Below are positions 1 to 9,100 of a stretch of DNA of 46,573 bases, in pieces. Below the pieces are notes generated by a model that had not been told where the DNA came from, searched no databases, and saw nothing but the letters and a program-made list of their open reading frames with translations. A program made the position numbers and the translations under genes. Source of the DNA: a virus; the IMG/VR virus record IMGVR_UViG_3300033148_006358, positions 1-46,573 of that record, one strand, 5' to 3'. How positions within the stretch are numbered: position 1 is the stretch's first letter; each line of letters opens with the position of its first letter.

Positions 1-114
1 GGGCTTGTGGTTTTTAAAGACAATTCTATTTACAAGAAAGATACTGTTTATGAAGATGATATTTTTTCCGCACAGTTTTACCCTGTGTTTGAGAATATGG
101 CGGAGATTATTCTT
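1..114. repeat. Direct terminal repeat, left copy
   Basis: Bases 1-114 are identical to bases 46460-46573. The repeat lies inside a single structural gene that reads through the join in frame, so the contig is best read as a closed circle of 46,459 bp. Whether it is a genuine short terminal redundancy or only an assembly overlap cannot be told from the sequence. Confidence 0.95.
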
Positions 115-789
115 GCAAAGTGTTTTGGTGGAGAGGTTTATTTTCTTAATTTCGATGGTTTTTGGAGATTTAATGGTGGCTCTCCCACTAATCTTTCACA
201 GCCCATACGCAATGAATGGACTCTCGACTTTGGACGTTGGGAAGACATGGCGTATGATCGCAAGAATCATCGCATTGTTTTTGCCGACCATGTTGCAGGC
301 ACGATATGGGATTACGATTTATTAACAGGCAGATGGGAGAAATCAACAGGCACGGTATGGTATATGGCAGTATCAGACCCGTCGGGCATTGTGATATTTT
401 CCGATACTACTAATCAGTTGAAATATATCCACACAGGCACACGGGTTCCAACAGACGACGATCAATACATTGTAACACCGTTTAACGATTTAGGCGATCC
501 TATTTCAAAGAAGAAGTTCAGTAGAATATATCTCAACTGGTCAAAAACAGAAGACGACGTAAATATCATTGTTTATATAAGAGATGAACCTGGCACAGGT
601 GAGGCTACAAAGGCGTATGACTCTTCTGTTGCTGGTTCCGCACAAATAGACTCCGACGGTGTAATAAACCTGCCAAACGGCTGTATAGGGCGGGAGATTA
701 TGGTCAAAATCATAGGTGATACAGGTAGTTATACAGGACGATATGTTTTAAAGTCAATCTTCGTTGAATACGAGGTGTTGCGACGATGA
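1..789 (+). CDS. P22 gp10-like tail hub / DNA stabilisation protein, C-terminal part (continues from right end)
   Basis: This is the C-terminal 262 residues of a gene that begins at 45802. Frame +1 here is the same frame as the open frame at 46460-46573. The protein is rich in beta strands with repeated short blade-like units (VYFLNFDGFWRF, RIVFADHVAGTIWDYD, MAVSDPSGIVIF), as expected for the beta-propeller hub that seals the podovirus portal after packaging. Joined across the ends and allowing for the frameshift near 45955, the product is about 481 residues, close to P22 gp10 (472). It follows the connector-like gene at 44506, the same order as gp4-gp10 in P22. The GTG at position 7 is not the true start. 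Family assignment is by layout and fold-like pattern, not by a search. Confidence 0.75.
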   Translation, partial: GLVVFKDNSIYKKDTVYEDDIFSAQFYPVFENMAEIILAKCFGGEVYFLNFDGFWRFNGGSPTNLSQPIRNEWTLDFGRWEDMAYDRKNHRIVFADHVAGTIWDYDLLTGRWEKSTGTVWYMAVSDPSGIVIFSDTTNQLKYIHTGTRVPTDDDQYIVTPFNDLGDPISKKKFSRIYLNWSKTEDDVNIIVYIRDEPGTGEATKAYDSSVAGSAQIDSDGVINLPNGCIGREIMVKIIGDTGSYTGRYVLKSIFVEYEVLRR

Positions 790-3755
790 ATGTAAACGTT
801 GAGAGAGCCTGTAGGTATTTTTATGAGAAAATTTATCAGCCTGGCGTTGGCTTCTTGTTTAATTTTCTTAATCTTAAAGACACGCCTTCTTCTTATTCGG
901 GTAATGCAAGTAAAATAGTTGCTGTGAACAGCGGGGCGGATGCTCTTGAGTTTAAAGATATTGTAGTTTTTATAGAAGACTACGATGCCGATAATGCTTA
1001 TGATCACCCGTTTATTCATGATGGTAGCGATGAAATAACATCTCACACAATAGTTCAATCTAATTTGGGTGAAGACGCATTGGAGTATGGCGGACACGCA
1101 CTGACTGCTGAATATATGGATAAGCATTTAGGTGGGATGTATTATTACTTGAGAAAAGAATCAATTCCTCATATAATGGATGTTTATGACTGGACTACTG
1201 GTCAATTCTTTTTACCTCACATGTATTTAGCAGGAATACTTTATGACCCTGATACAATATCAAGCCCTCAAGGGTTACCTGCTGGGGTTTATCAGTGTAA
1301 TGATTGGAGGGAAGCAGGTGTTGGTAACATTACTTCACCTGGAATACATGTTATAAATAGGTGGGATACTGAATTTGATGCTAATACATGGCAGTTGAAC
1401 CCAACCACAGCAGGCAATGAGAAATACGGCAGCCCTTTATTTGCCCCTGGTAGTCAGTGGTATAACACACATGATCAGGAATTATGGATGTGTATTGATA
1501 AAAATTATGAATATGGTCAATGGTTCTCGGTATGGAAAAAAATAACAATAGATGACGCAAGTGATATTCCAACCGACACTTCAAACTTTGACACATTGTT
1601 AAGTGTGGCAGACGACACGATTCAAAAGGCTCTTGATACGCTTGACGATATAAGCCATGATGATTTAAACGATTTTGTTGCCAATAAGCATATTGACCAT
1701 ACCAATGTAACCCTGACAGCAGGTTCAGGCTTGTCGGGTGGAGGGGATATTTCTGCAAATAGGACTTTTAATGTAGATATTGATTCACAGGTTAATGTTG
1801 ACGCAACCGTTTTGGATGAAATACTTCTTGCCGATCAGTCTGATTCTTGGAACATTAAGAAAACTACTGTGCAAAAAATTGCTGACTTAGCAACTATAGA
1901 AGGAACAGACTCACAGATTTTATATTTCGATGGTAACAACAATCCCGTGGGGGACAGCAATTTAACTTGGGATAAAACAAATAAAATATTGACCAACAAG
2001 GGAACTGTTCTTATTGGGGGAGTAACTCAAACGGGGGCAACTTTTGATGTAACAACAAACTTAATATCACAGTGGAAAATGAATGACAATGCAGCAAATA
2101 CAACGGTAATTGATTCTTACGGTAGTAATAATGCAACAATGTGCCAATCCGTGAATACAGAAGATGTATCTGTGGCTGGATTAATAAATTCTGCATTTAA
2201 TTTGGAATCTGCTGGTGGTTATCCTGTGGCACCCTATAGTGCAGACTTAAATATTAAAGGTGATTTAACCATAATGTTTAGGCTTTATATCAATAATTTA
2301 TCTGCAGCAACAGCACTGTTTTCATTTTTTACACCTGGCGAATCTGAGGCTACTAATAGTCAATATTATTCTCATTTAGGTTCTGATGGGAAAATGAATT
2401 ACGTTCATGAGCATGGTGGTGGTGGTGCCAATCAAGCAAATACTTTTAATTATGTATGGTCTATAAACACATGGCACACTGTATTTTTTATTCGTGATGG
2501 AACAGCAAAAACGGTGAAGTTATATGACGGAACTACACAGGTTGGATCAACTTATACTTATTCGTATGCTCCTACTGGTGGAACTTCTTGTGTCTTGAAT
2601 ATTGGCGGTGAAGATAGCACGGGAACAAAAAATGTTCATGGAAAATTAGATGACTTCAGAATCTGGAATAGGAAATTAATTTCATCTGAAATGAGTGTTT
2701 TGTATAATGGGGGGGCGGGAACCGAAAACAACACAGGAAATGCTTTAATTATAAGTGCTGTCGGAAGTTCGGCGACAGTTACACCAAATTACATTAATGC
2801 TTCTGACAATGGTAATTTTTATATTGAAAAGAAATTAGAAGTTGGAGATATTTCTTATTTCAATAAAATGATTAATGGGTATGCAGGATCTTACATAAGA
2901 ACAGATCAGGCGACAACGGTTGGGCAAATTATTAAAGGCTATGCCTCCCAATCTGCTGATTTAATTGAATGTCAAAATAGTTCTGATACTGTGTTATGGT
3001 ATATCGATGCAAACGGCAACGCCAAATTAAACACAAATTTAAAACATTATTTCAGAGATTCAAATATTTACATTTCATCTAAAGATGACGGACATCTCGA
3101 CTTGGATGCTGACACAAGTATTGATTTTAATGCTCCCACGATTTTAGATGCAGGAACAGCAGCAGCAGGCACAGCCCCTCTCAAATTTCGGGCAGGGACA
3201 CTTCTCGCAACACCAGAAGCAGGAGCAATAGAATATGACGGTAATAAGTTTTATATATCGAACAACGGGAAGCAAAAAGTAATAGACAGAACCTCTGATG
3301 TGGCATTATCTACGGTAACAGTAGCAAATACAACAGTTGAAACCACTTTGTGGACAGGAGAAATGTCAGCAAATTCTCTCGACGCAGGAAACATTTTTAT
3401 GTTGCATGCCAATGGCATTATCTCAAACGGGGGGTCTGCAGCAGCAGCAGACCAAATTAAAATTCGTGTCAGAGTTGGTGGAGTGGAAAAAGTTCTTTTA
3501 GAACCCGCAACCAAAGCATTAAACGGTGATTATTGGCATATAGAGGCAGAGGCATGCCAAAGAACTATAGGGGCATCTGGCAGTAGGGCTATACACATCC
3601 ATTTACAAATAGACGATATTGAAACCAAATTAGTGGGCGTGGCAAATATTGATACCACAGCAAATATGGATATTACAATTACAACACAGTGGGGAAGTGC
3701 AAAAACCACAAATACAATAAGCCTATATCAAGGTTTTATGCGATATAAAAACTGA
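786..3755 (+). CDS. Tail fibre / receptor-binding protein with LamG-like domain
   Basis: A 989-residue protein whose ATG overlaps the TGA of the tail hub gene (ATGA), so translation is coupled. The N-terminal 300 residues are likely to attach the fibre to the tail. The middle contains short fibre-type repeats (SGLSGGGDISANRTFN, TDSQILYFDG). Residues about 420-650 look like a laminin-G/concanavalin jelly-roll: they begin LISQWKMNDNAANTTVIDS and end LDDFRIWNRKLISSEMSVLY, the usual carbohydrate-binding LamG_3 pattern. The C-terminal 200 residues read like a phage fibre tip. The protein probably binds the host surface glycan. Fibre identity is strong from length, position and LamG pattern; the receptor is unknown. 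Confidence 0.8.
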   Translation: MNVNVERACRYFYEKIYQPGVGFLFNFLNLKDTPSSYSGNASKIVAVNSGADALEFKDIVVFIEDYDADNAYDHPFIHDGSDEITSHTIVQSNLGEDALEYGGHALTAEYMDKHLGGMYYYLRKESIPHIMDVYDWTTGQFFLPHMYLAGILYDPDTISSPQGLPAGVYQCNDWREAGVGNITSPGIHVINRWDTEFDANTWQLNPTTAGNEKYGSPLFAPGSQWYNTHDQELWMCIDKNYEYGQWFSVWKKITIDDASDIPTDTSNFDTLLSVADDTIQKALDTLDDISHDDLNDFVANKHIDHTNVTLTAGSGLSGGGDISANRTFNVDIDSQVNVDATVLDEILLADQSDSWNIKKTTVQKIADLATIEGTDSQILYFDGNNNPVGDSNLTWDKTNKILTNKGTVLIGGVTQTGATFDVTTNLISQWKMNDNAANTTVIDSYGSNNATMCQSVNTEDVSVAGLINSAFNLESAGGYPVAPYSADLNIKGDLTIMFRLYINNLSAATALFSFFTPGESEATNSQYYSHLGSDGKMNYVHEHGGGGANQANTFNYVWSINTWHTVFFIRDGTAKTVKLYDGTTQVGSTYTYSYAPTGGTSCVLNIGGEDSTGTKNVHGKLDDFRIWNRKLISSEMSVLYNGGAGTENNTGNALIISAVGSSATVTPNYINASDNGNFYIEKKLEVGDISYFNKMINGYAGSYIRTDQATTVGQIIKGYASQSADLIECQNSSDTVLWYIDANGNAKLNTNLKHYFRDSNIYISSKDDGHLDLDADTSIDFNAPTILDAGTAAAGTAPLKFRAGTLLATPEAGAIEYDGNKFYISNNGKQKVIDRTSDVALSTVTVANTTVETTLWTGEMSANSLDAGNIFMLHANGIISNGGSAAAADQIKIRVRVGGVEKVLLEPATKALNGDYWHIEAEACQRTIGASGSRAIHIHLQIDDIETKLVGVANIDTTANMDITITTQWGSAKTTNTISLYQGFMRYKN

Positions 3756-3767
3756 AGGAGGTATGTT

Positions 3768-4130
3768 ATGGCAATTAATTTACAGAATCAACTGAAGGAT
3801 AAATGCAAGGTAAATTCAACGTTTAAAAACACTTATTGCGTTATTGACCAAATCAATCAAAACAAAAAAGAGAAGGTAGTTCATCTGGTAATTGAATCAT
3901 ATCCTACACAAGCAGATCGAGATGCAAAAGTTCAGCCATTTTATCAGGAATCTATTGATATTTACGGCGATGATTATGATTATTTTGAAACTGAACACAA
4001 TCCATTTGCACAGGCATATAGTTATTTGCAAAGCAAAGCCATGATTACTGGTGCAACAGGCGATATGGTTCCAAACAAATGGTATTATGCTTTAGACATT
4101 TTAGAAGAGGGACAAGAGAAGACAATATAG
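3768..4130 (+). CDS. Hypothetical 120-residue protein downstream of tail fibre
   Basis: The start ATG follows AGGAGGTATGTT, a strong ribosome-binding site. The protein has no membrane segment and no motif I recognise; it is mixed alpha/beta with an aromatic- and acid-rich centre (DIYGDDYDYFETE). Its place directly after the fibre gene suggests a fibre chaperone or small virion protein, but that is inference from position only. It is the last gene before the repeat-rich region and promoter at 4131-4330. Confidence 0.75.
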   Translation: MAINLQNQLKDKCKVNSTFKNTYCVIDQINQNKKEKVVHLVIESYPTQADRDAKVQPFYQESIDIYGDDYDYFETEHNPFAQAYSYLQSKAMITGATGDMVPNKWYYALDILEEGQEKTI

Positions 4131-4284
4131 GTTTGTGTGTCATGTATGACCCACAAAACAGTTTGTGGGTCACATTCTCCAAAATATGACCCACAAGAAA
4201 ACCTTATTAAAGAAAAATGCTTAAAATTTTAATAAGAAAAACCTTATTAAAGAAAACGGGCAAAAATTTTAACAAGGATTTAAG
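4131..4284. promoter_or_regulatory. Repeat-rich regulatory region upstream of the internal virion genes
   Basis: TGACCCACAAA at 4147-4157 and its exact complement TTTGTGGGTCA at 4162-4172 form an 11-bp hairpin with a 4-base loop. A further TGACCCACAA lies at 4187-4196, and a related GTTTGTGTGTCA at 4131-4142. A second element, AAACCTTATTAAAGAAAA, occurs twice (about 4198-4215 and 4239-4256); its first copy also forms an inverted repeat with the CTTAAAATTTTAATAAG segment at 4220-4236. No T-run follows the hairpin, so it looks more like an operator or transcript-processing site than an intrinsic terminator. Confidence 0.55.
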
Positions 4285-4313
4285 TTGACTAAAACCTTGT
4301 AATATGATATAAT
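4285..4313 (+). promoter_or_regulatory. Sigma70-type promoter for internal virion protein operon
   Basis: TTGACT at 4285-4290, a 17-base spacer and TATAAT at 4308-4313. It sits 45 bases before the start of the next gene and directly after the operator-like repeats, so the 4.4-11.7 kb genes can be transcribed separately from the rest of the late operon. Confidence 0.8.
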
Positions 4314-4357
4314 AAAATTGGAGAATAATATGCTCCAAAAAAATAGGAGTGGTAGAA

Positions 4358-5032
4358 ATGGCAGAATATGTTGATTATACACCGCAATCCCCGCTTGAGC
4401 AGATGGATCCGTTCTGGAATAAACTTGTCGGCATGATAAAGCCGTCAATTTCAGAACAATCACGAGCCAATTTAAGCAGTTCGGGAGTGCAAAGTAGTGC
4501 AGAAAAAACAGCAAGGACGGCTCTTCCTTTAATGTTTAACATGATGGGGCAAAACCTTCAAAACCAACAGTTTGCATGGCAGCAAGCACAAGCAAATCGA
4601 AAACAAGATTATTTGATACAGTTACTTGACTTCAAAAAACACCAAGCACACCAGGCACTAATCCAGCAGAACTGGATGAACAAGATGATGAAAAGTGGGG
4701 CATTGCAAAGAGGTTCTCCCGCTAATATTTCTGGCTCAACCCCATGGACAGGCGGACCTGGTGGCGGTTCAGAAGGCAAGCATTTTCTTGATCAGGATAA
4801 ACCGCAAACACCAGGACCAGGAACTGGAGCAAGTCCACCTTATGGCAGTCCTTATGCCGCAAACAACCCTTACGGGGGTCCTCAGGTGGCAACAAGTAAT
4901 CCTGAAATGTGGGCTGGACAAACTCCGTCTGGTTCTTATTACGGTGGCGTGGCACCAGTGCCTCAAGACCCAAGCGGCATACAGACGTATATGCCGACAT
5001 CAACGCCTTATTATGGAAGCGAGGGATGGTAA
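4358..5032 (+). CDS. Gln/Gly-rich internal virion protein candidate
   Basis: A 224-residue protein. The ATG at 4358 is preferred over the in-frame GTG at 4349 because AGGAG lies 9 bases upstream of it. Residues 1-110 are helical and glutamine-rich (NLQNQQFAWQQAQANRKQ). The rest is low-complexity glycine, proline, serine and tyrosine, as in disordered ejection or scaffold-like virion proteins. Its stop overlaps the next start (TAATG), and the next two genes are also Q-rich or very long, as in the ejection-protein cluster of podoviruses. The function is inferred from context; no family was recognised. Confidence 0.7.
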   Translation: MAEYVDYTPQSPLEQMDPFWNKLVGMIKPSISEQSRANLSSSGVQSSAEKTARTALPLMFNMMGQNLQNQQFAWQQAQANRKQDYLIQLLDFKKHQAHQALIQQNWMNKMMKSGALQRGSPANISGSTPWTGGPGGGSEGKHFLDQDKPQTPGPGTGASPPYGSPYAANNPYGGPQVATSNPEMWAGQTPSGSYYGGVAPVPQDPSGIQTYMPTSTPYYGSEGW

Positions 5033-6141
5033 TGGATTATCTCGGTTTTATGGAAAATGAACTTAACAGGGTTTTACACGATGTTACCCATATCAACCCT
5101 GGTATGCACAACGATCCAAGAGTGGAAAAAGACAGGAAATATGCAGATGAGTTAAACAAAAGAATTAACACGTATAAAACAAGGGAATTGAAACTGAAGG
5201 AACTCATGGCAAAACAGCGTGAGAAACCTGCAGGAACCATGCAAGGAATGACAGGGACAATGACATCAGGAACAACAGGACAAACGTTTGCTGTCCCTGA
5301 ATACCACAAGCCAATGGAAATGCCTTCACAGATAACAAGACCTGGTCTTGCACCCCCAACACAAAGACAAGAGGCTGCAAGCCAATTTCAGGCAATGCCC
5401 GAAACAATGTCAAGATTTGAAGACCCGTTGGCGTGGCGACAACAAGAGGTTGTTGAAGAAACCACAGCAAGAACACGGCGTGATAAAGAGCAAGCGGCAC
5501 AAGGGAAGGCGGATGTGAGGGGAAGAATTGCTTCTTTTCTTGATAAAGGTGATTATGACAGTGCATTATCTCTCGCTGTTGAAGTGGGCGATAAAACAGC
5601 AATAGATGCAATAATAAAAAGAAAAGGGCAGGAAAAGCCTTATGAAGAACAAGCACCACCACAAGAAAAAAGAGAAATGTTTGCTAATGAATATTATAGC
5701 CAAAAACGTGTCCCAGATCCCGACAATGATGAAATTGATATACTGGAGAATAAAACACAAGAAGATTTGACAGCAATATTGTTAAAATACGGTCCCAAAA
5801 TGGCGAAACATTTTAATATTCCATATCCTGACGCAGGAGATGTTTACCAAACAGTTCAACAGGCTTCTTTTGGAAAGATACCGCCGCAACAGGGTATGCC
5901 TCAAGCACAGCCTACTGGTCAACCTACTGCACAACCTCAAGCAATGAGGGATCAACCTACCGACCAACCTCAAACATACAAGGATGAGAAAACAGGCAGG
6001 GAATATCCTCTTCTTAAAGCATATAGTATGCCATTACAAAAACTTCAAGATATTATTAAGCAAGCAGGTGAAGAAGGAGAAGTTCAGTTTCAAATGATAC
6101 TTCAGAGTATTTATAATATAAGGATTAATAGAGGAGAATAA
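5032..6141 (+). CDS. Gln/Pro-rich internal virion (ejection) protein candidate
   Basis: A 369-residue protein starting at the ATG that overlaps the upstream TAA (TAATG), with GAGGGA upstream. The N-terminal 60 residues are helical and charged. The centre and C-terminus contain Q/P/A-rich stretches, including repeated TGQPTAQPQ-type units around residues 295-325. Composition and position between the two neighbouring virion-type genes suggest an ejected internal protein. There is no catalytic motif that I can see. Confidence 0.7.
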   Translation: MDYLGFMENELNRVLHDVTHINPGMHNDPRVEKDRKYADELNKRINTYKTRELKLKELMAKQREKPAGTMQGMTGTMTSGTTGQTFAVPEYHKPMEMPSQITRPGLAPPTQRQEAASQFQAMPETMSRFEDPLAWRQQEVVEETTARTRRDKEQAAQGKADVRGRIASFLDKGDYDSALSLAVEVGDKTAIDAIIKRKGQEKPYEEQAPPQEKREMFANEYYSQKRVPDPDNDEIDILENKTQEDLTAILLKYGPKMAKHFNIPYPDAGDVYQTVQQASFGKIPPQQGMPQAQPTGQPTAQPQAMRDQPTDQPQTYKDEKTGREYPLLKAYSMPLQKLQDIIKQAGEEGEVQFQMILQSIYNIRINRGE

Positions 6142-6142
6142 T

Positions 6143-9100
6143 ATGGGCGTTCTTGACGATTTTGAAAAAGCAGGACAAGAATTAACGGAAGACATCCCCA
6201 GCAAGTTTTCTTCTCCTTTTAGTAAACCAAAAAAAAGCGTCTTTGATAATTTCGTCATGGAGGGAGAACCCAAGCAACAAAATGTTTTCGATGTGTTTGA
6301 AGCACATGGCGAACACACCCTGCAAGACATAGGAGAATTACAACCAGAAGACCCATACACAACACCAGAAGCACCCCAAAAAGGTCTTCACGCAACGGCA
6401 CCCACAGACAAGCCTGCAAATATAAAAGAACACTTGATAAAGGGTTTTAGGTTGGCTGGAACTCCCGCTTTTACTGTTTCCGCCGCTCTTTCACAAGGTG
6501 TCAAAAACAAACGTGAACTTGAGGTAGAAGTAGCCAGAGAACACAATGAAACAAAAAGCACAGGAAAAGTGATAGAACTATATAAAGACGGAAAAATCAC
6601 AATGAGTGAAGCGGGAGCAATTTTAGGTATTGACAATTTAACACCAGAGAAAATGCGAATAAAAGTAGATGTTTACGAGAAATACGGAAACAGAAAAATT
6701 CCAGAAAAAGCAATACTGAGAACGCAAGAGGAATGTGCAAAACAACCCGACTTTTTAGACGTAATAGCCCATCACGCGGGCGTTAAGAGATTGCCTGAAG
6801 ATAAAGCAGAAAAAGTAACCACGCAAAAAGCAATGATGGATTTATATACAAAGGGTAGTGAAATAAACCCAAAAACAGAAAACATAGAAATGGCAGCATT
6901 GAAAGCCACTGTTGCTGAATTTGCTTCATATCGTTTAGATCCAAGGTTTAAGGCTGTTTCAATGGCTTTATCGCCATTAACAAAACAAATATCAAAATTC
7001 ATAGAGTCAAAACCAGGTTATTTTTATACCGAACTTGGACAATTAATGAAGTTCAAGGGTAATAAAATCAAGTTAATGAAAGCATTTAACAAACTTGGTA
7101 ATGCTGTTGATAAGGTTGATATAAAAAACCCCTACAAAGTGCATAGTTTTGTGGATTGGGTTAAAGCCAATGGCGGGATTAACAATGTAGCAAAAGCAAC
7201 AAGCAAAATTAATCCCACGCTTACCCGCAAGATTATTGACAAGTTCTCGCGATCAGGCAATCAAATAAAAATGTGGAATCAGTGGGTGCGAGAAGATTGG
7301 CAACATGTGTTTACAGAAAAACAGTTACCATCTCCGCCAACAGACAGAATGACACCGCAACAAAAAGCCTCGTATGTTGATCCTGGTGATTACGCAAAGC
7401 CAAAACCAGGAATATCTCAAGCCAAACTTCCAAGTGGTCATGCCCCAGCGTTTGTAACCGAGGGCGGCTTAAAAGGACAAACGGCGGAATACGTTGCCTC
7501 AAAACCCGTTGGTCATCCAACACTTAAAATGTTACCTCCAGCAAAAACAGCGTTTACTATACCTGGTGCTGGAAAAGTGGGACCTGCTACAACAGGCTCT
7601 TATATCCCAACAGCAATTAAAACATCAAAAAGCGGTAGGTCTATATACGCAAAAGCAGAAGTAGCACCATTGTTAAAACGATTAGACAAAAAAGACTATT
7701 CAACCAGAAAAGGGGAAATATCTGTAACGCCAAAAGGTGTAGAAAAACTAAACACAGTGGACGATCTCACAGCATTGGCATACAAAAAACACGGCGTATT
7801 AATGATAGGATCGGAAAATGATTTCCAAAGATCCGTGCGTTATGTTATTGATGGATATAATATGCAAGACAGCGAAGCCCTTCATTGGGGTGTTAACGAG
7901 TCTATAGAAAATGTTGTCCAACATTCGGATGGTAATTTTAGATTTGAAAAAGGAGAACATCGTGAAAGAGGGCGTTGGATAGACATAATCAACAAAGAGG
8001 GCGTGAAACCCGTTGGCGATGTTCCAACAACAGGAATAGGTATGAGCATGGTCGGCGGGGTTGATAGATTCTCTGAGAGTGGAGAGTATCACCAAAGAAT
8101 ATATATAGATGAAATAAAGTTTAAAGAAGATGTGAATTTAGCAAGTATGGTTGAGCCAGAAATACCGCCAGAAACAAGCCCGTTGTTAACACAGGAGCCA
8201 GTAACACAACCGCCTATCAAAGAAACAAAGGCTGGTGTTTTAAAAAGGTGGCTTTCTGAAAGTGAACAAGCACCACTACCAGCAACACAGGAGCCGACAC
8301 AGCCAACCGTGTTTCAACAAGAAACACCAGAACAATCTGAGATAATAAAAAACCTCGGTAAGGCACCTGAGGGAACAATAGAAAACTTACCAGATGATCA
8401 GCAAGACAATATTATCGATATGATGGTTGGTTACAATATGACACCCATGATCAAACAAGCAACACAATATATTACAGAAAAATCGTTGAATTTTGGACGA
8501 AAACTATTAAACCGTCTTGATAAAAACATATCTGTTGTAAAACAATTTGCGAACATAGGCGCACCTAAAACAGGGGAAGCATTTAGGCGATATGCTTCAG
8601 GTGTGGAGGTGGTAAAAGAAAAGGCTTTCTACTATGTCATAAAACCATTACATGAAAACCCAGATTTATCGGGATTGGACTATTCGCTTATAACGAGGTA
8701 TGCGTCAACACCAGGTCTTATGCCTGCAAACACAAAGCCTGCCATAAAAGAGGGCGTTACAATGGTAAGGAAGTTCTTTGACGACATGCTTGAACAACAA
8801 CAAGAGTTAAAAATATTAACAAAAGGTTTTTACGACAATGCAAAACAAAAATTAAAAGATGAAATAAAACACATGGAGGCTGGTTTAAAAAAATTTAAAA
8901 CACCAGAAGATAAAAGGAAACTCTTGGATAGTATTGCAGAAAACAAAGGAAAATTAAGATGGATAGACATGGCTAATGCTGAATATGTTCCAGTTCCCTT
9001 TAAATTGTGGTTTGGTGATATAATGCAAAACACATATAACTTTAAAAAACTTGTTTCTCAATACTATAAACCAAGAGATGTTTTTAATTTGCCAAAACTT

